Notes: generated from the sequence alone by a model not told the origin. A DNA stretch of 64,000 nt from Oreocharis arfaki (GCA_013398015.1 VZRR01012414.1:1186037-1250036); one strand, 5' to 3'; positions 40,241 through 51,605 are shown, numbered from the stretch's first letter. Program-made: numbers and translations.

Positions 40241-42762
40241 GTATGGCAGATCATCATTAAAAGTTGTACAATTTAAGTGCTTGTATAGTTTGGGAGAGTG
40301 TGGAGATAAGTATTTAAAATATGAAGCCCTTCTGCTTCACATTGTACGTTTTTGGGTGTTCTCACTTTTGCTTGAGTAGGTCTTGATCAGCCCCTGAGTG
40401 AAGTCTTGCTCAGCATGTTTTTTTTTTGCTTTACTCTCTTGTTTTGATGCAGAGAGTTTATTACAAATCATTCTTACACAGCTAAAGAACGAAGCCTATG
40501 ACTATTTTATTTTCATTCTTTGATGCCTTTTCCTCCACAAAGGGATTCAGTAATTTGCCTGCAAAGAAGGTTTAGTCTTGTGTATTCGTTTTCAACCTGA
40601 TGCAGACCTAATGCAAGAGTGTTTACTGTCTCTTAGTCGGGGTCTTCCATCATATCCAAAAATAGAATTTCATTTTCTTGCCTTTATTTTTTTCAATAAC
40701 ATTTTAATTTCAGTGTATGATTTGCACTGTCTTCCATGGCAGAAGTGGCTTTAGTTAAGATTTACATATCTAATAATCATCATATGTATTCTGAAGCAAT
40801 ATCATGGGTGTGTGAGGGGTGATTTTCACAATTCTTTTGACTGATAATTCTATTTTTGGTTTGGACAGGGAGATTTAAAAATCCAATCACCTTACCCTAT
40901 TACACCATTTTTTAAAGACTAATATTTATTATTGCTTAGAATTTGAATGTGTTTCTCTGAGGTTAGATATTTTTCCTTGGCAGATATTCCTATAATGAAG
41001 TTCAGTTTCAGTCTTTGTCTCTTTTTATTTTTCTCAGTTAACTCTCGCAGAAATACTATGCAACGTATCTTAGTATCAATTTGTTGTGTTATTGAGATTA
41101 ATCTCATGATGTTGAGATGCATGAATTAACTAGGTTTAATTTGAATATGCTCAGACAATATAGATACAAATATACAAATCGCCCTTTTTTTGACTTGACC
41201 ATACTCTAAAGAGAAATATAAACCAGAAAGTAGAAGAAGGAAAGAAAGCAGAATGAAGACTTATAGCCTTAAAAAACTTTGAAAGGTAGCCATTGTCCAG
41301 TCTCTCTTTTAAAGGGATATTGTTCATTTTTTTTCTGCTTTCCCTGTATAGATTGAAACAGTGAGATTTTTTTCATAAAATGAAATCACGCTGAAGTAAT
41401 GCAGACAAAATAAATGCCCACAGTGTCTGTGTTGATTTGAAAAGCAAATAACTTCCAAGAATCACTGAGATAGTCCTAATGAGCAGCCAGCCTCTTTACC
41501 CATTTATCTTCTGCTAGCTAACCAAATAATCACTTAGAGCGTTAATGTGTTTAATAGCAGACATGACTCCAGTCACTGGCTGGAAAATTTTATGAAGCAT
41601 TTGGACACTGTAGCTGCAGAGATTTGTGGCTGCAGTGTGACATAGCCATGCTGCCCTCTCTTGGGTTGTTTCCCTGCTGTGAGTCCTTGTGGGTGGACTC
41701 AGGACAACAGGAAGCTTGTCCTCAGCATGTCCAAAGGTGCATTTCTGCCAGCAGTGTGCTGCTGGGCTTTCCATTGCCAGGCTCACCTCCTTTTTCTCTG
41801 GGGACTGCTCTAAACTGGATTATCTACCAGCAGTGCTGAGGGGTAATTTCAGCCACTTACAGTCCCTAGGAAATAAGAATGCTCAGGTCCTGGCCAGCTT
41901 TGGGGGAAAGGCATACTGAAAATTGTGTGGCTACTTCCCACACAGTCAGCAAGTTTTCTCTGTGCTCGTTACAAAGACCCAAGGTAATTCTTCAGACTCT
42001 GTTAAAGGCTCCAGAAAGCCCCAGTGGTATGAGTGTTTTCTGAACACATCATCTAAAAACACCTATCTTACAAAAATAAAACCAAGTCTAAATATCAATC
42101 ATGGCTCACACAGGCTAGAATTCCAGGATGGGATCCAGTTAGAGAGGATGTTGCTATTACGTAGTTATCAGTTGAAAGAAGCGTAATTAACTCTCAAGGC
42201 TGGTTTGTTCTGGCAATCTATCTGGATGGTGACCAGGAGGGCAAAGATAGGGGGCCGCATAAAATATTAACAGCCTTTCTGGGACATAGTCCTGTGTGTT
42301 TACACAGGGTATCTTGTGCAGACATGAACTCACTCGAGCTGGGCTCTGAACTGAGCACCAGATTTATGGCTGTGTTTGTAGACAATGAGCCCAAGCTAAG
42401 AAAAACACCTTTCTGTAAGACAAATACAGCCACACGGCTTCCTGTTGGCTGGAGCACAAGGCCAAGCCCGTGTCTGCTCAGAACTTGACATGGGCGAACT
42501 TGTGTCATCTGGAATATGCTGTAAAAGCATTCCATAGAAAGCTTCAGATCTGTGTGACTCACTTGTCTTCTGGTAAGAGAGTCTCAACAGATATTTTGAA
42601 GATTTTTACCCCACTATATGAATATGAAAACAAGAATTTTGAAAACTGAAAAACAGGGATTGTAAGGAAATGCAAAATTTCCAGTAATGATGTTGTGTTT
42701 TGGCAATATTTTCTTGTTCTTTGTGAGTTTTTTCCCTAATATACAGTTGTTCTCATTTCTAG
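40241..42762 (+). other. TRDN: TRDN intron 8 (about 2.5 kb)
   Basis: Contains the putative decayed cassette at 41200-41259. A less AT-rich patch at 41470-42560 has open frames on both strands (41514-41786, 41624-41919, 42218-42562) that I cannot connect to any family. The acceptor is CATTTCTAG at 42754-42762. Confidence 0.75.
41200..41259 (+). pseudogene. TRDN: Possible decayed triadin cassette exon
   Basis: Read in triadin's phase 1, this 60-nt block gives A-Y-S-K-E-K-Y-K-P-E-S-R-R-R-K-E-S-R-M-K. It has the same length as the functional cassettes and the same A-x-x-K-E-K opening as exon 8. A pyrimidine run (41182-41191) lies just upstream. The positions where AG and GT should be are AC (41198-41199) and CT (41260-41261), so neither border can splice. 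It sits between two functional cassettes. It could be a fossil sixth cassette, but A-rich sequence makes chance similarity easy, so confidence is low. Confidence 0.3.
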
Positions 42763-42822
42763 TAACTCAAAAAGACGTACCTGAAAGACATGAAAAAGCT
42801 GAAAAGAAACCTCCTCCCAAAG
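42763..42822 (+). CDS. TRDN: Triadin exon 9: fifth Lys/Glu/Pro cassette
   Basis: A 60-nt exon reading V-T-Q-K-D-V-P-E-R-H-E-K-A-E-K-K-P-P-P-K, with acceptor CATTTCTAG and donor GTATTT. It shares the V-T-x-K-D opening with exon 7 and the PE-x-x-EK core with exons 6 and 8, which supports descent by exon duplication. It ends in a short polyproline run just before the KEKE-type exon. Phase 1 at both ends. No specific mammalian counterpart is evident, so it may be a cassette absent or diverged in mammals. Confidence 0.92.
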
Positions 42823-44169
42823 GTATTTATTTATCTATACTACAGTTTTTTAAACTAAATTGACATTGAAATGCATAGACTTTATTTTATTCAAGCAAAG
42901 ATTGTAAATCTGCATGAAAAATCAGCTACACGAAACTAAAATGAAATTAATATATAATCAGAATTAAAAAGTCTCTTGAACATCCAGGGGTTAATTCTAT
43001 GCTTGATCCCTTTCAAAATCTGTTGAAATTTCAAATTGAGAATAAAAGTACAAACCACCATTTCACTGAAAAACAAGTAAGCCTACCTGCAAGTGATTTG
43101 ACATATATTTTCACTATAACTACTTAAGGAAATTAATACTCCACTAGCCACTAGCAATACCTGGTTGTACCATGGCTTTGTTTGGGACTAGTAATGCTCC
43201 TATATAAATATCTGAATTCTGGTTTGCAATAGTTAGATATTTCCGTTTACATATAGATTGGTTTTTGTTATGTGATTTCCTGGTTTAATAGAAATAGAAG
43301 TCTAGAGCCTTACAGAAAACATAAATTTGGTAGCATACAAGTTTTGCCTCAAGAATTGAGACATTTAGATCTGCGAAGAAAACAGAAGCGTGAACATCAC
43401 AATAAACAAATTAGCTTAAAACCTATCCATTGATACCTTATACTACTGCTGGATTTTCCACTGGAGTGAACTAGAAACACACATATTGTGCGCATCCATG
43501 GCTCGGGTGAGAAGCTGCTGACATATAAAAGTAGAAAGAATATTTTGGATCTCACCAAGCTCTAGCTTCAGTCACCGATATTTAAAATTTGGTAATTCTC
43601 CTTGGAAGCCTCTTCACTCTTCTGAAGGGCATCTCATGAATTGGTCTCATACACTTTCAGCCTGGAGAACTGGTGTAGAGTCAGACCCAAGAACTCAAAA
43701 CTTCTTGGACTGAGACCTAGAACCAGTGTGTCAAAGCCACCCCTAAAAATAGCCACACACTATTTTTCCAGCTTAAAACAGAGTTTAACTCTGAAGTCTA
43801 AACTTGCTCAGATTTTTCCTGCAAGTACCTCCCATATTTGTTTGATTAATGACCAACATTTTCCTCCCTAGTTTATACCACAAAAACTATCATATTGTCA
43901 TTAAAAACACCTAAAATTATTTGGCATATTCTATTACATTTAGCGCTAGCCAAGTACATGGTATAGCACTGAAGATAAAACCTATTTGGAGCTCATATTT
44001 CTGTTTAATTTTGCCTGGTTTGAGGGGATTATGGTTTTCATCAGATCTTACGAAGTGGTTAATAATGAAGAAATGCTCATTAATAATAGCACAATATAAA
44101 ATAAATGGCACTGAGTATTACGTTGGGGGGAAAGAATGACACTGAAAGCTTTTTCTTTATTACCTGCAG
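42823..44169 (+). other. TRDN: TRDN intron 9 (about 1.3 kb)
   Basis: AT-rich intron with no recognisable repeat or RNA gene. Its end (TTATTACCTGCAG, acceptor at 44168-44169) precedes the largest luminal exon in the window. The open frame 43641-43871 has no family resemblance. Confidence 0.8.
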
Positions 44170-44364
44170 AGGAGAAGAAAGTAAAGAGCACTAAAGTGGA
44201 AGCAAAAGTTAAAAAGGAAGTGAAGGATGGAAAAGGAGAAGCAAAGACGGCAGAGAAGGTCAAGCAGGCAGAGACTAAAACAACAGAAACTGGGCTAATA
44301 AAGGCCAAAACGAAAGTTAAGGAGGAGAAAGCTCTTCAGACTGTAACTAAATCGGACAAGAAAG
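44170..44364 (+). CDS. TRDN: Triadin exon 10: KEKE-type calsequestrin-binding segment
   Basis: A 195-nt exon encoding 65 codons of strongly charged sequence, including EEKKVKSTKVEAKVKKEVKD, then GKGEAKTAEKVKQAETK, then KAKTKVKEEKALQTVTKSDK. It corresponds to mammalian exon 8 (compare KTKKEVKGGKQEKVKQ). That region holds the KEKE motif, around residues 210-224 in mammals, reported to bind calsequestrin and the ryanodine receptor in the SR lumen. The acceptor is CCTGCAG and the donor GTAAAC starts at 44365; phase 1 at both ends. If the donor is not used, the frame runs on to a stop at 44436-44438, giving a plausible short isoform. The exon has no cysteine. Confidence 0.96.
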
Positions 44365-44438
44365 GTAAACAAAATGAGGAGGAAACAGATGAAGATCCTA
44401 AAAAGGTAGTAGGGAAGAAAGAGAGAGAATGGAGTTAA
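44365..44438 (+). CDS. TRDN: Read-through C-terminus of a short (CT1/Trisk 32-like) triadin isoform
   Basis: Beyond the exon 10 donor the frame stays open for 24 residues: G (its codon split across the donor), then K-Q-N-E-E-E-T-D-E-D-P-K-K-V-V-G-K-K-E-R-E-W-S, then TAA at 44436-44438. It is hydrophilic and charged like the rest of triadin. An AATAAA lies about 95 bases after the stop. In mammals the short cardiac isoform CT1 (Trisk 32) consists of exons 1-8 plus a unique tail of about 20 residues, starting at the equivalent point. The bird exon 10 is that exon 8 equivalent. That this tail is used is inferred from position and architecture, not shown. Confidence 0.62.
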
Positions 44439-44532
44439 ATCTGTCAAGGACCAAAGTCCACCCATGAAAAACAAAAGTGCAGTGCAAATAATTTCCACAT
44501 GCACCTCACACTTCTAGGAAAAGATTATAGAA

Positions 44533-44538
44533 AATAAA
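44533..44538 (+). terminator. TRDN: AATAAA polyadenylation signal for the short isoform
   Basis: Canonical hexamer about 95 bases downstream of the read-through stop at 44438, followed about 12 bases later by a T/G-containing stretch (GTGTATAATTCT). Isolated AATAAA hexamers are common in AT-rich introns; the spacing to the read-through stop is what makes this one worth noting. Confidence 0.5.
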
Positions 44539-46908
44539 GTAAATTAATGTGTATAATTCTAGAAGGTTCTAGAAGTTTGTCATGGCTAAAGATTCATTTT
44601 CATTTAAATCCTTCTGTACCAAGGACTAATTTCTCTTCAGATAGGTATGAGACCTCATGGATTTCCTCAGTAGCATCTAATGTAGTAGATTGCTAGCAGA
44701 GTTATTTTTGAAAATACAGACTGTCCAATGACTTATTGGGAATTTTGGTTTGTTTGTACAAAACCAAAACGTTTGTTTGGACATCTGCATATGTCCTCTG
44801 TGACCATAAGGAAAGTAGCAACAGAGAAAAGGGAATGTAATGAATTATCTAATATCGTATAGTATGAGGCACTGTCAGGTGTCAGGTATTGTTCAACATA
44901 GTGACATACCTGCCTGAGGTAATTTAATGTGAACAGGTTCCAAATTTCTCCTAAAAAGGAAAGAAATGTTGTTGCTCTGGTGGAAGGAAGAAATTAAATG
45001 ATAAAACAAGGAATTAACATGTATCAACACCATATAGTTGAAAAGGTGTTGATTGTATGCTCCCCTTTGTCAGAGTAAACCAGGGTTCTTCTACTCCTAG
45101 GTTACACAGACTGGTTCCCTGATTTCCCTGTGGTATTTCCATGGCCCTAAGCACAATTTTGTATGAATGAAGGCAGGAGGACCTGACTTTCTGTGTGAAC
45201 TGCCACACTGCAGTCGTGGGACTATTCTGACATTGAAAGAGGCAGCTCAGTGCTGCATAGTGCACCTATCTGATCCTTTCAGCTGTTAACCACAGATAAA
45301 TCGTTGTGCCTGAACATCAAAGAAGCCACCCCTGCTTGGATATCTGAGTCTGCCTGAGCAGATTTTCTCAGACTTTCATGCCATCACTCTGGACCCCTTA
45401 GGAGTTGCCTAAATTATAATTTTCTAGAAAACTGACGAGTTTGAGACATAGCCCGCTTTCTGACATGCGTAGTGTGCTGAACTAGTATTTTTCAACATTT
45501 ATTTGTATTCTGGTAAATTTTGTCTTTTACTTGAAATATTGGGACCTTTGAGGCATGAAATCAAAGCAGCATCTATCACACTGATTGCTGTGACCAAGGA
45601 GAAAGTTCAGCAAATTGTTCAGTTTGCTTGGGAAGTGAAATTCTTTTTCAATTTTTTGTTTGCTCTGGCAGAGTTTCAGAGCACAGTAGGATCCACTCCG
45701 TACTGTTGAGGATAAAGCTCTCAAGAAGAAATGGTGTGCGGATGGGGCACATTACTCCCTGAAAACAAAATATTTGAAGTAGGGAACAAAGGTTACAGAG
45801 GCCAATAGAGAGTAGTGGTGGTTTTTTGTTTGTTGGTTTGGTTTTTGTGGGATTCTCACCACTACTTTTAGCTGACAAATATTAGCAAAATGATCCATCT
45901 TGACATCAAACATTAACAGACCACTTTGTAAGTCTGCTTTAGAGTGTGACCCCAGAGACTGTGCATGGAATCCCAGCAGGTGAAAATGAGAATAAGCAGC
46001 TGGAGAGGAGGAAGGAAGGAGCCTCTCCAACTGCCCTTATCGCTGGAGACAGGACTACACACATCCAGACAGCTGCATTTCCTGCTGTCGTGCTTCCTTT
46101 TTCCACCATAAGCCACTGTTGCCCAGCTAAATAGTCTAAAAAAATCTGGTTTCATATTTCAGTCCCACTGTGACCCTAGGTGAACATTATTTTAAAGTCA
46201 ATGCAGTTTTGCAGAGATTTCCTGATCCTGCAGTCTTTACTTTTACTTGCTCAAGGCAGTAGTTCTGCCAGGTTATCTGAAACAATGTAAAAAATACAGC
46301 AGTGATCACAGAAGAGTTGTTGTGATTTCCCTGCTGTTGCATCATTTAATACTGAAATTAAAATTAAAAAAGATAGGTCATCTCTCTGGGTAAATCACAT
46401 GAAGTCCAACAACAGAAACATCTATGAGTATTTCTACCATTAAGAATCTAGTCCTAAATTTTGACATAGTTTATTAGTACTTATATGAATATTTGTGCCA
46501 CCATTACGGAGTTATAGGTGAAAACTAAAGTGTGAAATTCTCCTTTTAACAAGGGAGTTTAAATTAAAATGGATTTTTAGCCATGAAGAGGTACTTGAAA
46601 AATCATATTAATTTAAAATTTCTTAGATTTCAATCTTTATTGATTGGTAGCATTCCTATGAAATTAAATGGGATGATATAGTGCACCTTGCTATGTTATA
46701 TAGAAATGATATTTTTGTTATTCAGAGTTTCACATTCTGCCTTCAATTTGTTTTATAAATCCCAGTTTTTTGGGCTGAATTTCTAAAGGAACACTATGAG
46801 GAGAAAATTAATACAAAATCTTTTTTCTCAGAGACAATCAGGATCAGGGCTTTTTTAAAAACTTTATTAAAAATGCATTTCCACAAAACAAAATAAAATA
46901 AACATACC

Positions 46909-46940
46909 AAAAAACCCACAACAACAACAACAAAAAAGAA
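46909..46940. repeat. CAA/A-rich simple repeat
   Basis: Short run of CAA units preceded and followed by oligo-A sequence. Confidence 0.7.
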
Positions 46941-47319
46941 AGAACCAACAGCACAGTCTGGTCTTACTATGTTTAAAGAACAGATTATTTTAATATCAAT
47001 GAAATGGTGTGATTCTAGGGCCTCAGGCTATGTCTGTATCATAACTCAAATAGAACCAGCACAGGCTTGTGCTCTGTCCTAGGATTATCCATGTAGTGTA
47101 TTGTCCCCTGCTGTAGTTTTGTCCCATATCGTCTAGCAGCCTTTTGTACAATGCCCCAAATGGTCCAGGGAATCTTCCCGACAGGCAGTAAGGATGGAGG
47201 CAGCTTGTTTTGGCAAAGAGAACTCAGAAAAACAGCTTTTTGGGCAAGACCTGTGACCTGATATTTGCTTTCTGGGCTAAAGAATTGGCACTGCTCCATT
47301 TTATTTATTAATACTCACT

Positions 47320-47396
47320 GAGGCCCTATTGCAGCTGTGTTGAAGTCAGTGCAAACACTTTGCTGGCTTCAGTAGCTTTAGGTGGGCTTAAGAATA
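47320..47396. repeat. Possible ancient palindromic interspersed repeat
   Basis: Contains GGCCCTATTGC, TGAAGTCAGTGCAAA and GGCTTCAGTAGC. These echo an old, partly self-complementary repeat common in turtles, crocodilians and birds, with a TGAAGTCAATGG core and GGCC ends. I cannot assign the family. Confidence 0.35.
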
Positions 47397-48234
47397 TAGA
47401 TCTGTATGTTTTCTCACACACATGCTGTTACTTTTTTTTTTTTTTTTAGAATTATCATATAGACTTAGGGCAGATACTGTAGCCTTGAGGATGGAAAACA
47501 AGGTTGTAGTGAGCCAGATTAATAAATCTGAATTCTTAAATATGAAAGCAAAAATTATTATGAATATTCGTTAGAGGTTTCAAAGGCAGTGTTTACAGCC
47601 ACAGCCCTGTGTACATGCTGAAAGTTTTGCCCCAAGCTCTACAATACTGGCTGGTTTTCTCTCGCCATCTCATTAACACAAAATATCCACCTAGGCTTCT
47701 ATCAACTAGAAAATGTATTTGGATATTTGTTGAGCTGGTAAACCTTTACCTAATTTCTACATCTGCATGGGAAATAATGACTTGAAAGCTGCAGTTGTCC
47801 ATCCAAGGGCTGCTGTAGCAGTCAGCATAACAGAGCAGCAGTCGCATAAATGCCTCAGCATCAATTGATACTGGTGTAGCAGTATTCTGTGTATGAAAGT
47901 AAAGGATATAATGAGCACGACATACTTGGGAATAACATGTTGCATTTAAATGTAACAGCAATGCCATTTTAAAAAACTTTAATTACTCCAAAGCCAGCAT
48001 AACTTTATTTTGGAGTTGGCAATGGGGAAAGAAAGTGGCTTTGTAAGTGAGTAGGACAGAGATGCCAGAGGAGGCGCAGAGAGGAAGAGATGTAACTTCT
48101 GCAGTGTAGGAACTGTGCTAGGAGAGTCTTGGACAGAAGGATGAATATGCTTCACTCAAGGACAATTGAGAATTGACTTAGCTAACCAGAGCTGGCATTT
48201 AGACATCAACCTTAGCTTTTAAAGCTAATGCCCC

Positions 48235-48292
48235 TTAGAGTCCACTGGGACAACGTTAGAGTCCACAGGGACAACGTTAGAGTCCACAGGGG
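48235..48292. repeat. 21-bp minisatellite, 2.7 units
   Basis: Units at 48235-48255 and 48256-48276 differ by a single base, and a partial third unit follows at 48277-48292. The shared core is TTAGAGTCCAC. This is a local tandem duplication. Confidence 0.9.
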
Positions 48293-48513
48293 CTGTTTTT
48301 TCCTGACCAGCTGAAGAATCCAACAATACTGAAATTCTTTTGTACTCAGTTACAACTGATAACTTTTCCTCAACACTCTTAATATAAGAAATTTTTATTA
48401 AGCTCTTTAGCTCTGTTTATGTACAGAAGAAATCAATAGGCAATCAACACTTCTGGAATCAGTTTCATTTAGATTCAAAAGCCTTGATTTCTGAATAGTG
48501 TAGTTAAAAAAAA

Positions 48514-48527
48514 TATATATATATATA
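48514..48527. repeat. (TA)n dinucleotide run
   Basis: Seven TA/AT units after an oligo-A stretch; short. Confidence 0.6.
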
Positions 48528-49138
48528 GGCACACAGATTTAATATATTCGTATATATTAAGATTAGTGTTCGAAAAATAATTCTGCAGTGAATCAATAAA
48601 ATTGTGTGGAAAATCTTCTTGCTATAGGAGTGAAAGAACACAGAGTTCTCTTTATATTTCCATTCATTAAATGTATATATTTATTATACGGTTAAAACCA
48701 TATTAACAAAATACTGTAATACAAAACCTTTTTTAAAAATCTTCTATCAGTTGTCTGTGAAATTGATCTTCAAGGAGAAGGAAAAGTCTATGAGACCTGT
48801 GGTCAGCCAGCAGTTTGCACTGTACCTGTGCATGGGGTTATGATATATGCCAAGCAAAGCTGGCTCAGAAGAAGAGTTGGTAGCTCTGGGGCACTGGAAG
48901 ATCTGCAGTTCTTGGCTAGAGATTTTGAATTTGATCTGGACAAAAAATTTTCACTTTCTGAACATGTGAATCACTTGAAGGTCAGGAAAAAACCCACAAA
49001 TACGTAATAAGTAACACTGCTTATGAAAAGGCTACTGAGATGTCTTTGCGCTGCCAAACTTTATCTTCACTGTTAAATACAAATAACATTCTAAATTCAC
49101 TTTCTTCATTGCTCTTCTTTTCCTTTTTGCTCTGTTAG

Positions 49139-49198
49139 ATCAATATGCATTCTGTCGCTATGTGATTGACATGTTTGCGCAAGGGGATTTTTATCCAG
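49139..49198 (+). CDS. TRDN: Triadin exon 11: conserved DQYAFCRY exon with luminal cysteine
   Basis: A 60-nt exon reading D-Q-Y-A-F-C-R-Y-V-I-D-M-F-A-Q-G-D-F-Y-P, bordered by TCTGTTAG and GTACTT. It is nearly identical to the mammalian DQYAFCRYMIDIF segment (mammalian exon 9). The cysteine corresponds to human Cys270, one of the residues linked to disulfide-bonded triadin oligomers. This is the only aromatic/hydrophobic segment of the luminal part in the window. Phase 1 at both ends. The short read-through isoform would lack this exon and hence this cysteine. It is the last securely identified exon. Confidence 0.96.
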
Positions 49199-51559
49199 GT
49201 ACTTTCCTATATCATTGAACTCTGTTCTAATATTCTTCTGTTTCCCTGAGAGTTTTTGCTCCCTTATGTATTAAAAGTGTGGGTTTTATTATTGAAAGGT
49301 CTCACAAGAGCAACAAAGAGTGTGCAAATATTTTTAATAAAGCATAAGAGCTAATGGCTGTTTTATTAGAGCTTCTAATTTTCTGTCTACAATGCATGAA
49401 TTAAAATCAAGGTTATGTTAAAATAGAGTCAATGGAAGGCTGTAGAAATTGCTAAAAGTTTCCATGCTTCTTTTGGCTGAGATGCAAGAGGAAGGAGCTT
49501 ACTGTTAAAAGCTTATTATTTGTTTTATTGGGTTCTTTTCCCCACAAATAGCAAGGCTTAACTCCAAAATGCTTCAAAAATTGAACTTCCATTGTTGTTG
49601 GTATATAAAATACTTTAGCTGATCCATCACTTCTGTGCTTTATCTTCTCTCTACCCACATCTCCATGCTAATCTGTTCTAACACAGACATTTAATTCCTC
49701 ACACAAAAAAATGAAGATAGATCTGCTTATGATGACTGAGCATCATCTCATAATATTGAGTTAGTCTGCCCTGACCTTATTTAATAAATATTCTTCCTGC
49801 TGAAGTCTCGACATACTGTAGAGAGGACATAGTCCTAGGAATGAAAAGCAATAATATTCATGAAAAGAGTCAAGGAGAGAATATTTAAGGACACACTACG
49901 CCTTACAAGCTTTGTTTATTCAGTTATTTGCTCAACAAGCTCTCCACTGGTACACCTCTGAATTGGTTGCGTTTTTTCTTATCTCTGCTGTGTGGCTTAC
50001 ATACTCTCTTGATATGCTCAGGTTCAGACAGAGCTGGGAAATCCTAAGGATGTAGCTGAGAAAGAATACTCTCACAAAGGGGAGAGAGAGGACACAGATT
50101 TTTGTGGAGAGAGAATAATCCAACTTGGGACTCTTAAGGGAGAGGGTTTTTGTGGCCTTTTCTCGAAGAGTGACATGGAGAGGTAGAGGGTTCCATTAAA
50201 AGAGAACAGAATACTGCATCGCCTCTAACACTTCTAAAGACAGCCAGTTATAAACAGAGGGACTGGTTTAAGCTCAGAAGGGGAGAATGATTAGCCAAAC
50301 CTTCAGTCATGCTTTGATTTAAAAAGTAACACCCTGTACCAATGTGGATGACCTAGTTTTTGGATTTACACAGCTGTACCATCAACAAATCACATGAGAA
50401 ATACTTTCATGGAGATCTTCAACATGTTTTTTACAGTTCTCCTGACATTTACAAGCAGCAGTGAAAAAGCCCTTTTTTTCCCAGAAGGCTCCCTGGCCTG
50501 TTTGCCACTCTCCTGGGGCAGAGCAGATGTGCTGTAGGAAGGGAGGGTTTGGGTTTTTTTCAGTTTTGACCTTTCCAGCTACAAGGAAACTGGGAAAACC
50601 ATGAAGGGGAGCAGTGAGATGGAGAGGGAAGTCTGTAGAACCTGAAACTTGGAAGATGGAAGACATGACTCTTCTCTTCCCGCGTTTGTGTCATACGAGT
50701 ATGCTATGACAGACTTTCTTGTGGTAAGAAACCACAGGTTAAAGAGCCGAAGGACATTAAATGAACATTGGGTGATCAGACAGGCTTTCAGGTGAATGAA
50801 AATCTCGGGTGACAGGTTTAGGCCCCCCAAAATTGTAAATAAGTCATAAAGCATCTTAAATAATCTAATTTGTAGGTGAATGGAAAAGGACTGCCCCTTA
50901 ACATCTCCCAAAGTCCACCTGGGTCTCCACCTGTAAAGCAACTGCTTTTTGACCTTATTTATGGTTGTCAAGAAACTTTTATTTTGGTGACCCCAGAAGC
51001 TAAATGCTGTGGATGGTTGTTGTGCTGAAGCCAGATACATTTTTGTGGGAAGGGAAAAAAAAAAGCATTGCCTTCAAAACAAGCTTTGGTCAACCCACTA
51101 GCTGTGAAAGGCAATGCTGAAGCATCCAGATTGTGTTACTGAGAAGCAAGGTAGAGGTCAGGTATGATCAGCCTTGATTTATGGAAATCATTGAGGAGAG
51201 TGCCACCAAACAGTGCTCAGTTAGTTTGTTACTGTCTTTCTCGGGTAAAATGCTCATTTTACACTGTCCTTTTGTGAACAGAAATATTATTGTAATTCAT
51301 TTTACTGAATAGATAAATATGGGAGAAACACTCTTTAATAACCCTGGTATCCAATTAGCATTAAAATCTTGTATATTTTGTCCTTTTATCTGTCTATATA
51401 CTTTGTGGCAAAGAACTTTGTCCAAACAATGGGTTCTGAGTGCAAATCAGCTAAGGAATTTAATTACAGTCACCATGACACTGCAATTCTTTCAAATAAG
51501 GAATAATTTCTATCAGTCTTGGTATCACCATTTGTGAAGGAGAAAAAGAGCATTTTTTT

Positions 51560-51605
51560 GTCATAGAAAATTCCTTCACATAAACATATTGGGATTTTCT
51601 ATGAC
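51560..51605. other. 15-bp hairpin with 16-nt loop
   Basis: Arms 51560-51574 and 51591-51605 are reverse complements with one difference, which is a U-G wobble in + strand RNA. Twelve outer bases match perfectly (GTCATAGAAAAT). No transposon is recognised. Confidence 0.75.

Larger units (their letters stand above)
44439..49138 (+). other. TRDN: TRDN intron 10, remainder (intron about 4.8 kb in all)
   Basis: After the read-through tail this intron holds a CAA/A-rich run (46909-46940), a possible ancient repeat (47320-47396), a 21-bp minisatellite (48235-48292) and a TA run (48514-48527). It ends in a long pyrimidine-rich tract and TCTGTTAG at 49131-49138. Open frames near 45500-46155 on both strands and at 47039-47299 are unsupported. 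Confidence 0.8.

Noticed and set aside
42218..42562. Minus-strand open frame of 114 codons in intron 8
   Set aside because: Several frames on both strands are open here at once, as expected in a less AT-rich patch. No known protein resemblance.
44048..44308. Minus-strand open frames opposite exon 10 (44048-44308 and 44295-44504)
   Set aside because: They are shadows of the Lys/Glu-rich exon: the complement of AAA/GAA codons gives Phe/Ser/Leu-rich frames without stops.
50579..51040. Minus-strand open frame of 153 codons
   Set aside because: No recognisable family, no promoter or splice context. The region is slightly richer in G+C, which by itself lengthens chance ORFs.
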